The translations under genes and the position numbers were made by a program. A DNA stretch of 40,226 bases from positions 1 to 40,226 of the forward strand of contig CAMAXT010000017.1 of assembly GCA_945862295.1 (NCBI GenBank), in the 5' to 3' direction. The number at the start of each line of letters is the position of its first letter. Position 1 is the stretch's first letter. Positions 25,050 to 32,699 of the stretch are shown here, one piece after another. This DNA is from Pseudobacteriovorax antillogorgiicola (GTDB taxonomy: Bacteria > Bdellovibrionota_B > Oligoflexia > Oligoflexales > CAIYRB01). The notes beneath the pieces were generated by a model, which did not search any database, was not told the origin of the DNA, and was given only the letters and a program-made list of their open reading frames with translations.

Positions 25050-25490
25050 TACTGTTATGGCTAGATCCTAGTCTGTTTTGAATTTAACACTACTGACTTG
25101 ATGGCAGATTTTTAAGTAGTCGATGGTGAAGATTTTTAACCCAGTTAAACCGATGAGTCCGCAATCAGCGAGTAGCTGCAAAAACATATTCTGGGCTGTA
25201 TACATTTTATCATGAATTCCGGACGCATGGTAATAGGCCTCGGTAGCACTATCCGGATCAGAGCGAATAGCTCCGGAAACTTAATAACTCACAAGACATA
25301 TTATGTTAGTCTGCCGAAAAAGAAGTTGCGGTAATCGTTAACAGATCGGGTGATTTTTTGTGAAAACTCAGCAAAACGTACGCGAATTGAGGGGCAAGCG
25401 TCACAAGGACTGGGAAGTATAAAGGACCCTAACTTTAACTTACGACTATGTTTATCTTAATTCCGTTGGTCTTTAACAAAAGCGTTGTTA
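25036..25490 (-). pseudogene. decayed duplicate of the O-antigen ligase-like gene
   Basis: This non-coding-looking stretch matches the 3' half of the ligase-like gene at 26201-27547 in the same orientation. The GCTAGATCCTA stretch near its left end matches 26231-26241. The block TACTGACTTGATGGCAGA and the long stretch around AACTGCAAAAACATATT also match. Frames are broken and pieces are deleted (the intact equivalent is about 690 bases, this about 450). The His of the family's AHNMFLQLLADSG motif has changed to Gln (codon at 25191-25193). The similarity also includes the bases that now form the start of the PilZ gene. The copy has diverged strongly, so the duplication is old. Confidence 0.85.
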
Positions 25491-25651
25491 TGTATCGACT
25501 GTAGGGAACCTTCAAGAGGATATAGAAGATGTCCAGTTTACAGTGCTTTCGGACGGCATGTTTCGGTGATCCACGAAAGTCTCTGATATTTGTCTAATTC
25601 CTTCTGGAACGGGAGTTGCAATGCTATCTGCAACCACTTGGAGTGCTCATT

Positions 25652-26116
25652 ATGACCAAAAATGGAATTGGTGTTTGGATTGACAAAAAAAACGCATTTA
25701 TTGTCCGTCCTCTAGACGGGGATTGGGAAGTAGTGACTTTGTTTTCCGAAATGGAATCTCATCGAAAAAGCACGGGAGGTAAAGCTAAATCAAAGCCTTA
25801 CATGCACGAAAGTGGTCCTTCTTCGGCCTCACATCGCAACAACGCTGAGAGCAATACGATGCACCAATACATCAGAAACGTTGCGAAATACCTAAGTGGA
25901 ACCGACAGAATTTTTATTCTCGGGCCTGGAGATACGAAGTTAAAGCTCCGAAACCAACTAGTTGAAAATGAGAACGTACAGCACATGCGTGAAATAGCGC
26001 TAGAGACGTCTGATCGAATGACCGAGCCGCAATTGAAAGCGGCTGTGCTTAGCCACTTTGGCCAACCAGCTAAACGCTTTATGCCGAGACAAACACCGCA
26101 TGATTTAAGATCCTGA
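25652..26116 (+). CDS. small eRF1-domain-like (baeRF-type) protein
   Basis: A 154-residue protein whose pattern fits the small bacterial archaeo-eukaryotic release-factor-like proteins. It starts with GVWIDKKNAFIVRPL, then FSEMESHRKSTGG. Then comes a helix with HQYIRNVAKYL and the signature FILGPGDTKLKLRNQL, and ETSDRMTEPQLKAAVLSHFG at the end. These resemble the WIDH...FGPGEAK...ETADKMTD..IAA.V..HF pattern of that family. Such proteins are proposed to act on ribosomes or in stress response, but the function is not proven. The ATG at 25652 has GGAG 8 bases upstream. It sits between the decayed and intact ligase-like genes and has a strong terminator. Confidence 0.65.
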   Translation: MTKNGIGVWIDKKNAFIVRPLDGDWEVVTLFSEMESHRKSTGGKAKSKPYMHESGPSSASHRNNAESNTMHQYIRNVAKYLSGTDRIFILGPGDTKLKLRNQLVENENVQHMREIALETSDRMTEPQLKAAVLSHFGQPAKRFMPRQTPHDLRS

Positions 26117-26143
26117 GACCTTTTTTGACGTATTTACTTTGAG

Positions 26144-26183
26144 CCAATTTGCTGCCGATGCAGCAGATTGGTTTTGTTTTTTT
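26144..26183 (+). terminator. rho-independent terminator after the eRF1-like gene
   Basis: CCAATTTGCTGC pairs with GCAGCAGATTGG (12 pairs, one G-T wobble) around a CGAT tetraloop, and is followed by a T-rich tract to 26183. It lies 28 bases after the stop of the eRF1-like gene and 18 bases before the convergent ligase-like stop. Confidence 0.93.
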
Positions 26184-26200
26184 GTTCTCCGACTATGCTA

Positions 26201-27547
26201 TCAAGAAGATTTTCGTTCACTACTTTTATTGCTAGATCCTATCTTAAACAAGAAGACAAATTGCAGCGCTGTGAAGAACCAGAAAGCTAGTAAAAACTCT
26301 GAATCGCGTAAGTTATTTTGCTGTAACGAAACTAAAAGTGTGGAAACGAAAAGATAGAGAAGTCCTGTCTGTTTCGAATTCACCGCTACTGACTTGATGG
26401 CAGACTTTAAATAGCCGACGTAGAAGACAATTAACCCAGATAATCCGATAATCCCGCTATCAGCGAGTAACTGCAAAAACATATTGTGTGCTGTATACAT
26501 TTTTTCTTGAATACCAGACGCATGGTAATAGGCCTCGGTAGCCTTATCCAAACCAGAGAGGCTGACCCCAGAGATCGGATAATCCATAAACATATTCCAA
26601 TGAATTTTCCAAAATAGGAGTCGAGGTAATCGTTCATAGATCGTCTGATTTTGTGCAAAAAACTCTGCGAATCGCCCGATAATGGCTCCTTCAAGCCAGA
26701 GAACGGCAATGACTAACCCAATGGCTCCGAGTGCGTAAGGCCAAAGTTTTATAATCCGACGTAATTCACAAACAAATGGAATGATAACAAGAACAATCAA
26801 TACAAACCGAGATCCAGATATGAAAAGCGTCGCGAGTGCGGCGAGACATATAAAAAGCCATAACTTAAACTCAAGACTACGTTTATCTTCGTTCCACTGG
26901 TTTATTGCAAGCGCGACCGATCCGAAAACCATGATCATAAGATTATAGGTCAAGGTAAGTGGATGTCCCATGGCGCCTGACACGCGGTAGACTCCGTAGG
27001 CAAGTCGATGCTCTCCCAATCTCGCATCCAAACCTTTTGAAAAATCAATACCAGTATAGCGCTGGATCAAACAGTAGATGAAGTAGGCTAGCATCCACAC
27101 TGCCAAAGTCTTAGCGATATAAAGTGTGCCCGCACCCCGTTTGACGGATTCAAGCAAAGCGATCGTCGCTACAGAACCAAGTAGAGTGACCTTCACCCAC
27201 TGATGCAGCATGACATTGAAAGTTTTTCCAATCGGAGCGGAGTATGGAGAGAGCCATAGACCAAGAACAGCGGCCGCAACCATTGCCGCAAACATAAAAT
27301 ACATCCCAAACATTGCAGGACCAATAATTTGTTCGGAGTGAGTCGTCGAGAAGCTTTTTATGGGCAGTTTACCGCGCAAATACTTAACAATATGAAGGCG
27401 TCCGCGGATATGTTCCGTCACAATCCAACAGAAAAGAAGAAAGCCAACCAGATATCCCAAAAAAATCGGCATGGTGACCGCGATCGCCATCAGGCAGAGC
27501 AGCAACTTAAGATAAAGAGAAGCCTGTGGATTTGTGTTTTGAGTCAT
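26201..27547 (-). CDS. O-antigen ligase/polymerase-like membrane protein (Wzy_C family)
   Basis: A 448-residue integral membrane protein with about 10-12 hydrophobic segments, matching the O-antigen ligase (WaaL/RfaL) and polymerase family. The family region is clear: LPRLLFWKIHWNMFMDYPIS, a periplasmic loop, and YTAHNMFLQLLADSGIIG with His354, the conserved His needed for ligation in WaaL, then a transmembrane helix. It would join O-antigen or a related polysaccharide to a lipid carrier at the periplasmic face. WaaL and Wzy cannot be told apart by these motifs. The ATG at 27547 has AAGG 9 bases upstream. A longer in-frame start at 27616 lacks one. A decayed second copy lies at 25036-25490. 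Confidence 0.85.
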   Translation of the reverse strand: MTQNTNPQASLYLKLLLCLMAIAVTMPIFLGYLVGFLLFCWIVTEHIRGRLHIVKYLRGKLPIKSFSTTHSEQIIGPAMFGMYFMFAAMVAAAVLGLWLSPYSAPIGKTFNVMLHQWVKVTLLGSVATIALLESVKRGAGTLYIAKTLAVWMLAYFIYCLIQRYTGIDFSKGLDARLGEHRLAYGVYRVSGAMGHPLTLTYNLMIMVFGSVALAINQWNEDKRSLEFKLWLFICLAALATLFISGSRFVLIVLVIIPFVCELRRIIKLWPYALGAIGLVIAVLWLEGAIIGRFAEFFAQNQTIYERLPRLLFWKIHWNMFMDYPISGVSLSGLDKATEAYYHASGIQEKMYTAHNMFLQLLADSGIIGLSGLIVFYVGYLKSAIKSVAVNSKQTGLLYLFVSTLLVSLQQNNLRDSEFLLAFWFFTALQFVFLFKIGSSNKSSERKSS

Positions 27548-27658
27548 ATTTGGTTGCCTTAGCTCGCAATGATTTCTATATATTATGTAACGATTCTTAC
27601 CGAAGAAAAGGATCACCTGTCACGTTCCAACTTAACGATCATATTTTAGGTATATCAA

Positions 27659-28264
27659 ATTAGACATGCAGCAGTAAAAGCCCTGATCCCTTTTCTAGCA
27701 ATATGTTTCATATCAACTCTTGTTCGGGCTGAAACAGTATTTGTGCCTGCTGAAGGTAAAATCGAAGCATTCGACAAAGAGTATCTGCTATTAGAGATCG
27801 CGCGTAATATTCCCGTTAGTTTTTCTCAAAATAGGTTTGAGCCGGGAGAGCTGCATCCGGTGATCGGTTATCGCCACAGATTTGAACAAGACTGGCTAAT
27901 GGGCATAGGAGGTCAGTTTCGGATATTTCAAAGGCGCGATACCGAAGAAAACGAATCCAATACCGGCGCTCTAGCACTTTGGACGCTCTATCATGAAACC
28001 AACTACGTCCTTCGACTCGATCACCCGACCTACCTCCTCGTTGGACCACGCGTCACTTACTTTTTACCATGTGAAGCTGCAGTCCTGCCACTCGTGCGGG
28101 ACCCGAGTCTGCAATCTGAGATCGGAGTTGGTCTATCCGTTAGTTTTCTCCGAATAATCAGTGAAAACTACGCGGTCACGGCTCGCGCCGAGAGATGGCG
28201 CGGTACCAGGACCATGATTCTCCATGGTCTGGAAGTCTCATTTGGAATCAATTATTCACTCTAA
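27659..28264 (+). CDS. secreted barrel-like protein with non-standard start
   Basis: The frame contains a good signal peptide, KALIPFLAICFISTLVRA, followed by ETVFVPAEGK, so it is exported. The mature part has beta-strand patterns with aromatic ends (HPVIGYRHRF, WLMGIGGQFRIF, GVGLSVSFL) and ends GLEVSFGINYSL, like an outer-membrane barrel of about 175 residues. The frame is open only from 27650 and has no ATG, GTG or TTG before the signal peptide. An ATT at 27659 with TAGG 8 bases upstream is the best candidate. The first standard codon, GTG at 27743, would remove the signal peptide. Either ATT is used or a sequencing error or frameshift hides the true ATG (an out-of-frame ATG is at 27666). 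Confidence 0.6.
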   Translation: MRHAAVKALIPFLAICFISTLVRAETVFVPAEGKIEAFDKEYLLLEIARNIPVSFSQNRFEPGELHPVIGYRHRFEQDWLMGIGGQFRIFQRRDTEENESNTGALALWTLYHETNYVLRLDHPTYLLVGPRVTYFLPCEAAVLPLVRDPSLQSEIGVGLSVSFLRIISENYAVTARAERWRGTRTMILHGLEVSFGINYSL

Positions 28265-28359
28265 GTGTCCTCCGGCCATTACGACCCTCTGCACTCACTA
28301 TTGACTTACCGTATACGTGTTATGATAGAAACCTCGTCTAGGTATGGTGGAGTTTGGTT

Positions 28360-29220
28360 TTGAGTTTTTGCCAAAAAATTATTGCGATGGTCTGTCTATC
28401 AGCCGCTTTGTTCGGGTGCAGTCTTGCCGCCATTGGCGGGCGCTATGCCGATTGGTATGTCATGCGCCGCATCGATACTTTCGTCGGACTTTCGAAAGAG
28501 CAAAGAGCCTATCTCGACCCTAAAGTTGACATCCATCTGGTTTGGATCAAAACCGATCTTCTACCAGATACAAATAAATCCATTGGCGAACTTATCACGC
28601 GCGTTGAACGCGGCCTTAACATGGACGACATTGTTTGGGTTGAAGGCCGGATTGATTTTTTACGCACGCGCTTGCACGAACGCATCATGCCGGACGTGGT
28701 CTGGCTACTATCCAGGCTGTCTACCGAGCAAATAAAACATCTGGAAAAAGAATGGAATGCTAACGTCGAGCGCAGTTCAAAGAAAGTTAGCTCTCAGACG
28801 CCTGAAGAATTTCGCCAGGAAAAACTCGAGCAGTACGAAGATACTTTTGAGGATTGGGTGGGGTCGATTACTGATGCACAAAAGAAAACGGTCGAAGAGA
28901 TCTATGGCGATCTAGCAACTCTGGAACAGCGCCGAATTTATTTAGTCGGTCGAGCAGAGGTACAAGAAACCTTCTTAAAACTCACGCTGAGCCCTGTCAA
29001 CGAAACAGCGCTTCGACAATTCATTACAACATGGATTGAAAATCCGGCTGACTTACGGACCGGCATCAGTAAAGAGGCTTATACGAAACGTACGCTCCTA
29101 GTCCGTGATTCACTTTTAAAACTGCAAGAGACCTTAAGCGAGGAGCAACGTCAAGGACTTGTGAAAACGCTGAAAGATCATCAAAAAGATATTCAGGTGT
29201 TTGCTGAATCGAAGCCTTAG
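28360..29220 (+). CDS. DUF6279-family lipoprotein
   Basis: A 286-residue lipoprotein with signal AALFGC. The next part, YADWYVMRRIDTFVGLSKEQ, fits the DUF6279 family (small conserved lipoproteins of unknown function with a YNNADWL..RWIDDY..LT.EQ pattern). The rest is a charged helical bundle rich in Glu, Lys and Arg. It lies in the periplasm or on the surface of a membrane. The start is TTG at 28360 with GGAG 7 bases upstream; another TTG at 28354 is in frame but too close to that site. It is an isolated plus-strand gene, ending 101 bases from the convergent EEP-like lipoprotein gene. Confidence 0.8.
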   Translation: MSFCQKIIAMVCLSAALFGCSLAAIGGRYADWYVMRRIDTFVGLSKEQRAYLDPKVDIHLVWIKTDLLPDTNKSIGELITRVERGLNMDDIVWVEGRIDFLRTRLHERIMPDVVWLLSRLSTEQIKHLEKEWNANVERSSKKVSSQTPEEFRQEKLEQYEDTFEDWVGSITDAQKKTVEEIYGDLATLEQRRIYLVGRAEVQETFLKLTLSPVNETALRQFITTWIENPADLRTGISKEAYTKRTLLVRDSLLKLQETLSEEQRQGLVKTLKDHQKDIQVFAESKP

Positions 29221-29321
29221 GTCAGCAGCCGAACCAACATCGCTCATAAAAAGTATTGCAAAACCTGCTAACTCCACCTGCCGAACCCGAGTTTACCTCT
29301 GAAGGTTTGTGACTTGCCGTG

Positions 29322-30356
29322 TCAGTTTGACTTCTTATAATACTCATTGATCTCACGCTCTGTACATCGAGCAAATCTAGCCTGCGCAACCCACCCAAAC
29401 CTCTGACTCGCAAAAAGTCTGGTCAAGCCAAAGTCACGGCCATATCTGTTGTTTGGATCACTATCGGTAAAATTTCTGCTACTTGTATAAATCAATGCAC
29501 TTTGGTGCAGAAAAATTTTATCGACGCGGCTAGGGCTTTCATCGCCAACTGATGCCATATAGATATCGTTCGTTGGAGTAGCGGTATAGCACTTACTTGA
29601 AATCTGGCAGAAGCCTGTCGAAACATCCTTCATCTGAAGATTGCGCATAAACTCTGCGTAGCGTATGGCCCCTTCATCGCCAGGTAAAAGACCTGCTACA
29701 ACGACTCTTTTATAGCAATGGCGACGAGCAGCAAGACGTTCAGCTATGCGCTCTTGGATAAAAGAATACCAGATGTACTCATTGTCTGTTTGCACCGGCA
29801 TTTTAACGTTAAATGCCAAAACAGGCTGATCTTCGATATTGATTGTAGATGCCATTAGGTACCCACCAGTACCTAAAATCCACATATCTCGCTCACTCGC
29901 GTCACCTTCGATTGGCTTATGCGGTGGCCCAATCGCAGTCGCTAGACTAGCAATCTCTTGGGTATCTGGATAGCGAGTGACTTCATGCTTTTCCCAAACA
30001 TAATCTGCTAATGCGCCGGCGCTTAAAATATTCTGATCCGATTCAGCCGTGTTGCCAACTTTTTCAGTCAGCTCTTGAAACATCAAGATGTCCGGTTTTA
30101 AGTTGCGCAATCCATCATCGACTAGTTCCAATCTGTCCCGACGCATGATCCAATCACCTTTCCAACTACGCCTAGAAAGGCGAGAGATCTTGCGTTGATC
30201 AAAAAGACTTAGCGTCTGTATCGTTACAACCTTCTGGTCGAATCCGGCCCCACCTGAAAATAGGCTCGTAATACAGCCAGTGATTAGGACTGCGAGTCCG
30301 ACCACAGCTAATACAACGACCAAAGGTTTCTTACGGCGAAAAAAGATAGTTAGCAC
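29322..30356 (-). CDS. lipoprotein with endonuclease/exonuclease/phosphatase-like fold, probably degenerate
   Basis: A 344-residue lipoprotein; the signal ends in LAVLITGC. The mature part resembles the EEP fold: VVTIQTLSLFDQRK (TXNX-like), an Arg-rich segment, then RRDRLELVDDGLRNLKPDIL followed by MFQEL, where Glu is the metal-binding residue. Later VVVAGLLPGDEG replaces the usual GDFN, and SRVDKIFLHQS corresponds to the IDYIF end. The final SDH motif is not recognisable, so activity is doubtful. It could be a surface nuclease-like or scaffold protein. The start is GTG at 30356, overlapping the acyl-CoA dehydrogenase stop by 7 bases, so it is probably translated from the same transcript. Confidence 0.7.
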   Translation of the reverse strand: MLTIFFRRKKPLVVVLAVVGLAVLITGCITSLFSGGAGFDQKVVTIQTLSLFDQRKISRLSRRSWKGDWIMRRDRLELVDDGLRNLKPDILMFQELTEKVGNTAESDQNILSAGALADYVWEKHEVTRYPDTQEIASLATAIGPPHKPIEGDASERDMWILGTGGYLMASTINIEDQPVLAFNVKMPVQTDNEYIWYSFIQERIAERLAARRHCYKRVVVAGLLPGDEGAIRYAEFMRNLQMKDVSTGFCQISSKCYTATPTNDIYMASVGDESPSRVDKIFLHQSALIYTSSRNFTDSDPNNRYGRDFGLTRLFASQRFGWVAQARFARCTEREINEYYKKSN

Positions 30357-31510
30357 CCCAAGTAACGCGAGATGACTAGCCTTTGAATTTCACTAGTACC
30401 TTCACCAATACGCAGAAGCGCTGCATCGCGGTAATGACGTTCGATCGGATATTCTTTCATTAGACCGTAGCCGCCAAAAGTCTGTTGACCCTCGCGAGCG
30501 CAATATTCCGCGACTTCGGAACAATAAAGTTTCGCCATCGCTGCGAGCTTTTGAAAGGATAGGTGATTTTGTTTTTGCCAGCATGCTTTATAGAGTAGAC
30601 CTTCCGCAGCTTCAGTTCTTGTCGCCATTTCTGCCAACTTAAAAGCTACAGCTTGGTGCTTACTGATCGGCTTTCCGAAAGTCTGACGTTCACCTGCATA
30701 TTTCAATGTTAGGTCGAGAGCACCGCGCGCTAATCCAAGACCCATGGCTCCGATCGAAAGGCGACCGTTATCCAGAGTTTCCATCATTATCTTAAAGCCT
30801 TCGCCTTTTTTACCGAGCATATTCGCCGCAGGGACGCGAACATCGTCAAAGTAAAGTTCACCAGTGTTAGACGCACGCCACATCATCTTGCCGTGCATCT
30901 GTTTCGCTGTAAGACCTTTTGTGCCGGTCTCGACGATGAAGCAAGAAAGCTCGCTGCGGCCATCAGCTTTTCTATCAGTGACTGCCTGGACAGTTATCCC
31001 TTTTGTTAAAGGGTTGGCACTGTTGGTGATCCAAATTTTCGCGCCGTTGATTACCCACTCATTCCGAGCTTTATCAAAAACTGCGGTCGTCTTACTTGCT
31101 TGAGCATCACTACCAGCCTCAGGTTCAGTCAAACCAAAAGCCCAAAGACCTTTACCAGTGCACAGGCTCGGTAGGTATTTCTTCTTCTGCTCTTCGGTAC
31201 CATAATAATAGAGCGGGCCTGCACCTAAGCTATTGTGCGCCGCTATTGTCGAAGCTTGGGAACCGTCGATACGTGCAAGTTCTTCAACCGCTACAATGTA
31301 AGAAAGGTAGTCCATTCCTTGACCGCCGTAAGCCGGATCAACGATGGTACCAAAAAGACCAAGTTCGCCCATTTTCTCAGTCAATTCGACCGAGAACTTT
31401 TCTTCTTCGTCCAAACGCCCTGCAACTGGTGCAATCTCTGATTCAGCAAACTTGCGAACGGTCGCTCGCATCAGCTGTAATTCTTCGCTTTCAGCAAAAC
31501 TGTAAGACAT
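30350..31510 (-). CDS. acyl-CoA dehydrogenase (short-chain/butyryl type)
   Basis: FAD-dependent enzyme for the first step of beta-oxidation, forming a trans-2-enoyl-CoA and passing electrons to ETF. The 386-residue protein has the N-terminal helical domain, the middle beta domain (GLTEPEAGSDAQASKTTA and WITNSANP) and the C-terminal domain with ETLDNGRLSIGAMGLGLARG, GERQTFGKPISKHQAVAF and FGGYGLMKEYPIERHYRD. Glu370 in IGEGTSEIQR is at the catalytic base position of the short-chain and butyryl-CoA types. The chain length is not certain. The ATG at 31510 has AAAGG 8 bases upstream; an in-frame ATG at 31579 overlaps rsgA and lacks one. It lies 19 bases after rsgA and is followed by the EEP-like lipoprotein. 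Confidence 0.94.
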   Translation of the reverse strand: MSYSFAESEELQLMRATVRKFAESEIAPVAGRLDEEEKFSVELTEKMGELGLFGTIVDPAYGGQGMDYLSYIVAVEELARIDGSQASTIAAHNSLGAGPLYYYGTEEQKKKYLPSLCTGKGLWAFGLTEPEAGSDAQASKTTAVFDKARNEWVINGAKIWITNSANPLTKGITVQAVTDRKADGRSELSCFIVETGTKGLTAKQMHGKMMWRASNTGELYFDDVRVPAANMLGKKGEGFKIMMETLDNGRLSIGAMGLGLARGALDLTLKYAGERQTFGKPISKHQAVAFKLAEMATRTEAAEGLLYKACWQKQNHLSFQKLAAMAKLYCSEVAEYCAREGQQTFGGYGLMKEYPIERHYRDAALLRIGEGTSEIQRLVISRYLGC

Positions 31511-31529
31511 AAAGACACCTTTCTTAAAG

Positions 31530-32699
31530 TTATTCCCCAATATCAATATCGCGCATCCGGCCTTCTCTACCAGTAGCACCTAGCAAAATTCCAATATAAG
31601 AGCGGTAGCGCCATTCAGAGATTTTTCCTTCAGCGACCGCTTCTTGAATCACACACTCTGGCTCGTCCATGTGCTTACATTCCCGAAACTTACATTTACC
31701 GATGTAAGGCCGCATCTCGATAAAACAGTGACTGAGCTCGATCGATGATTTCTCATCAAAGGTGAAACTTCGAATGCCGGGAGTATCGATCGTGTAACCC
31801 CCCGTGCCAAGTTTGATAAAACTGGCGTATGTCGTGGTATGACGACCTTTATAGAAAATGTCCGGATTCTCTTCTACCGGTTGGACAATTTCGGGAGTGA
31901 ATAAATTAACGAGCGACGATTTCCCCACGCCACTGTGGCCACTGAGGAGTGTGATTTTCCCGACTAACATTGCCTGTAAACGCTTTATTTCTTCATCATT
32001 CCTGGCGTCATCAGCACTTGCTTGCACAAAAAACACTGGATACCCGAGATCCTGATAGATCTTTAACGTCTTTAAAAACTCTTCTTTGAATTCTTCTTTA
32101 GGATCGGAATCAATCAGATCTTTTTTGTTCAGGACCAAAATCGTCCCAATACCCTCAGACTCAGCCATAACGATATAGCGATCAATCAATCCCCATTTAA
32201 CTTTCGGATGCAGGACGCTCGCAACAATCATGAGCTGATCCATGTTACTGGCAAGCACATGCTCTAATGATTTTTGATGTGGGTCGATTCGTGAGATCTT
32301 CGACGTTCTTGGAGACAGGTTCTGAATGATACAACGAGGGAGATCTTTAGCTAGCTCGATATCAACATCTTCACTAGGGTGGCAAAGGACACGGTCACCA
32401 ACGGCAACGAAGTTTCTCTCATTGCGATCCGCAACAAGAAACTTTCTTACAACTTCTGCCAACCAAACATCACGGGTATCGATTTTACCGTATTCATTCT
32501 CCACCGAAACAAAGCAGTAGCGTTTGTGGACTTCGACAACGCGGCCAATGAACGCATCTTTCTGTGTTAAATCCCAGTCTTTCTCAAGTTTTTCAAAGCT
32601 TTCCGTCAACTCGACATTGACGTGTGTTTTCTTACGCTTTTTGAACTTCGAGGTCTTTTCAAATTTATCGGTGTCTTTACCGTAACGCCACTTCGCCAT
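31530..32699 (-). CDS. rsgA: ribosome small-subunit-dependent GTPase A
   Basis: Circularly permuted GTPase that checks late 30S subunit maturation. The 389-residue protein has the OB-fold (YCFVSVENEYGKIDTRDVWL), then the permuted G-motifs: G4 LVLNKKDLID, then G1 LSGHSGVGKSSLVN, then G3 DTPGIRSF. The zinc-binding region includes CKFRECKHMDEPECVIQ, and the end is WRYRSY as in the family. The N-terminus carries a basic extension (KWRYGKDTDKFEKTSKFKKRKKT). Its ATG overlaps the plsB stop by one base (TAATG), so the two genes are translationally coupled. It is a core gene with no sign of decay. Confidence 0.96.
   Translation of the reverse strand: MAKWRYGKDTDKFEKTSKFKKRKKTHVNVELTESFEKLEKDWDLTQKDAFIGRVVEVHKRYCFVSVENEYGKIDTRDVWLAEVVRKFLVADRNERNFVAVGDRVLCHPSEDVDIELAKDLPRCIIQNLSPRTSKISRIDPHQKSLEHVLASNMDQLMIVASVLHPKVKWGLIDRYIVMAESEGIGTILVLNKKDLIDSDPKEEFKEEFLKTLKIYQDLGYPVFFVQASADDARNDEEIKRLQAMLVGKITLLSGHSGVGKSSLVNLFTPEIVQPVEENPDIFYKGRHTTTYASFIKLGTGGYTIDTPGIRSFTFDEKSSIELSHCFIEMRPYIGKCKFRECKHMDEPECVIQEAVAEGKISEWRYRSYIGILLGATGREGRMRDIDIGE

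Noticed and set aside
28301-28326. TTGACT and TATGAT promoter-like boxes before the DUF6279 lipoprotein
   Set aside because: The spacer is only 14 bases, too short for a normal sigma-70 promoter, so I did not list it.
31096-31512. 138-residue plus-strand open frame
   Set aside because: It is antisense to the well-supported acyl-CoA dehydrogenase.
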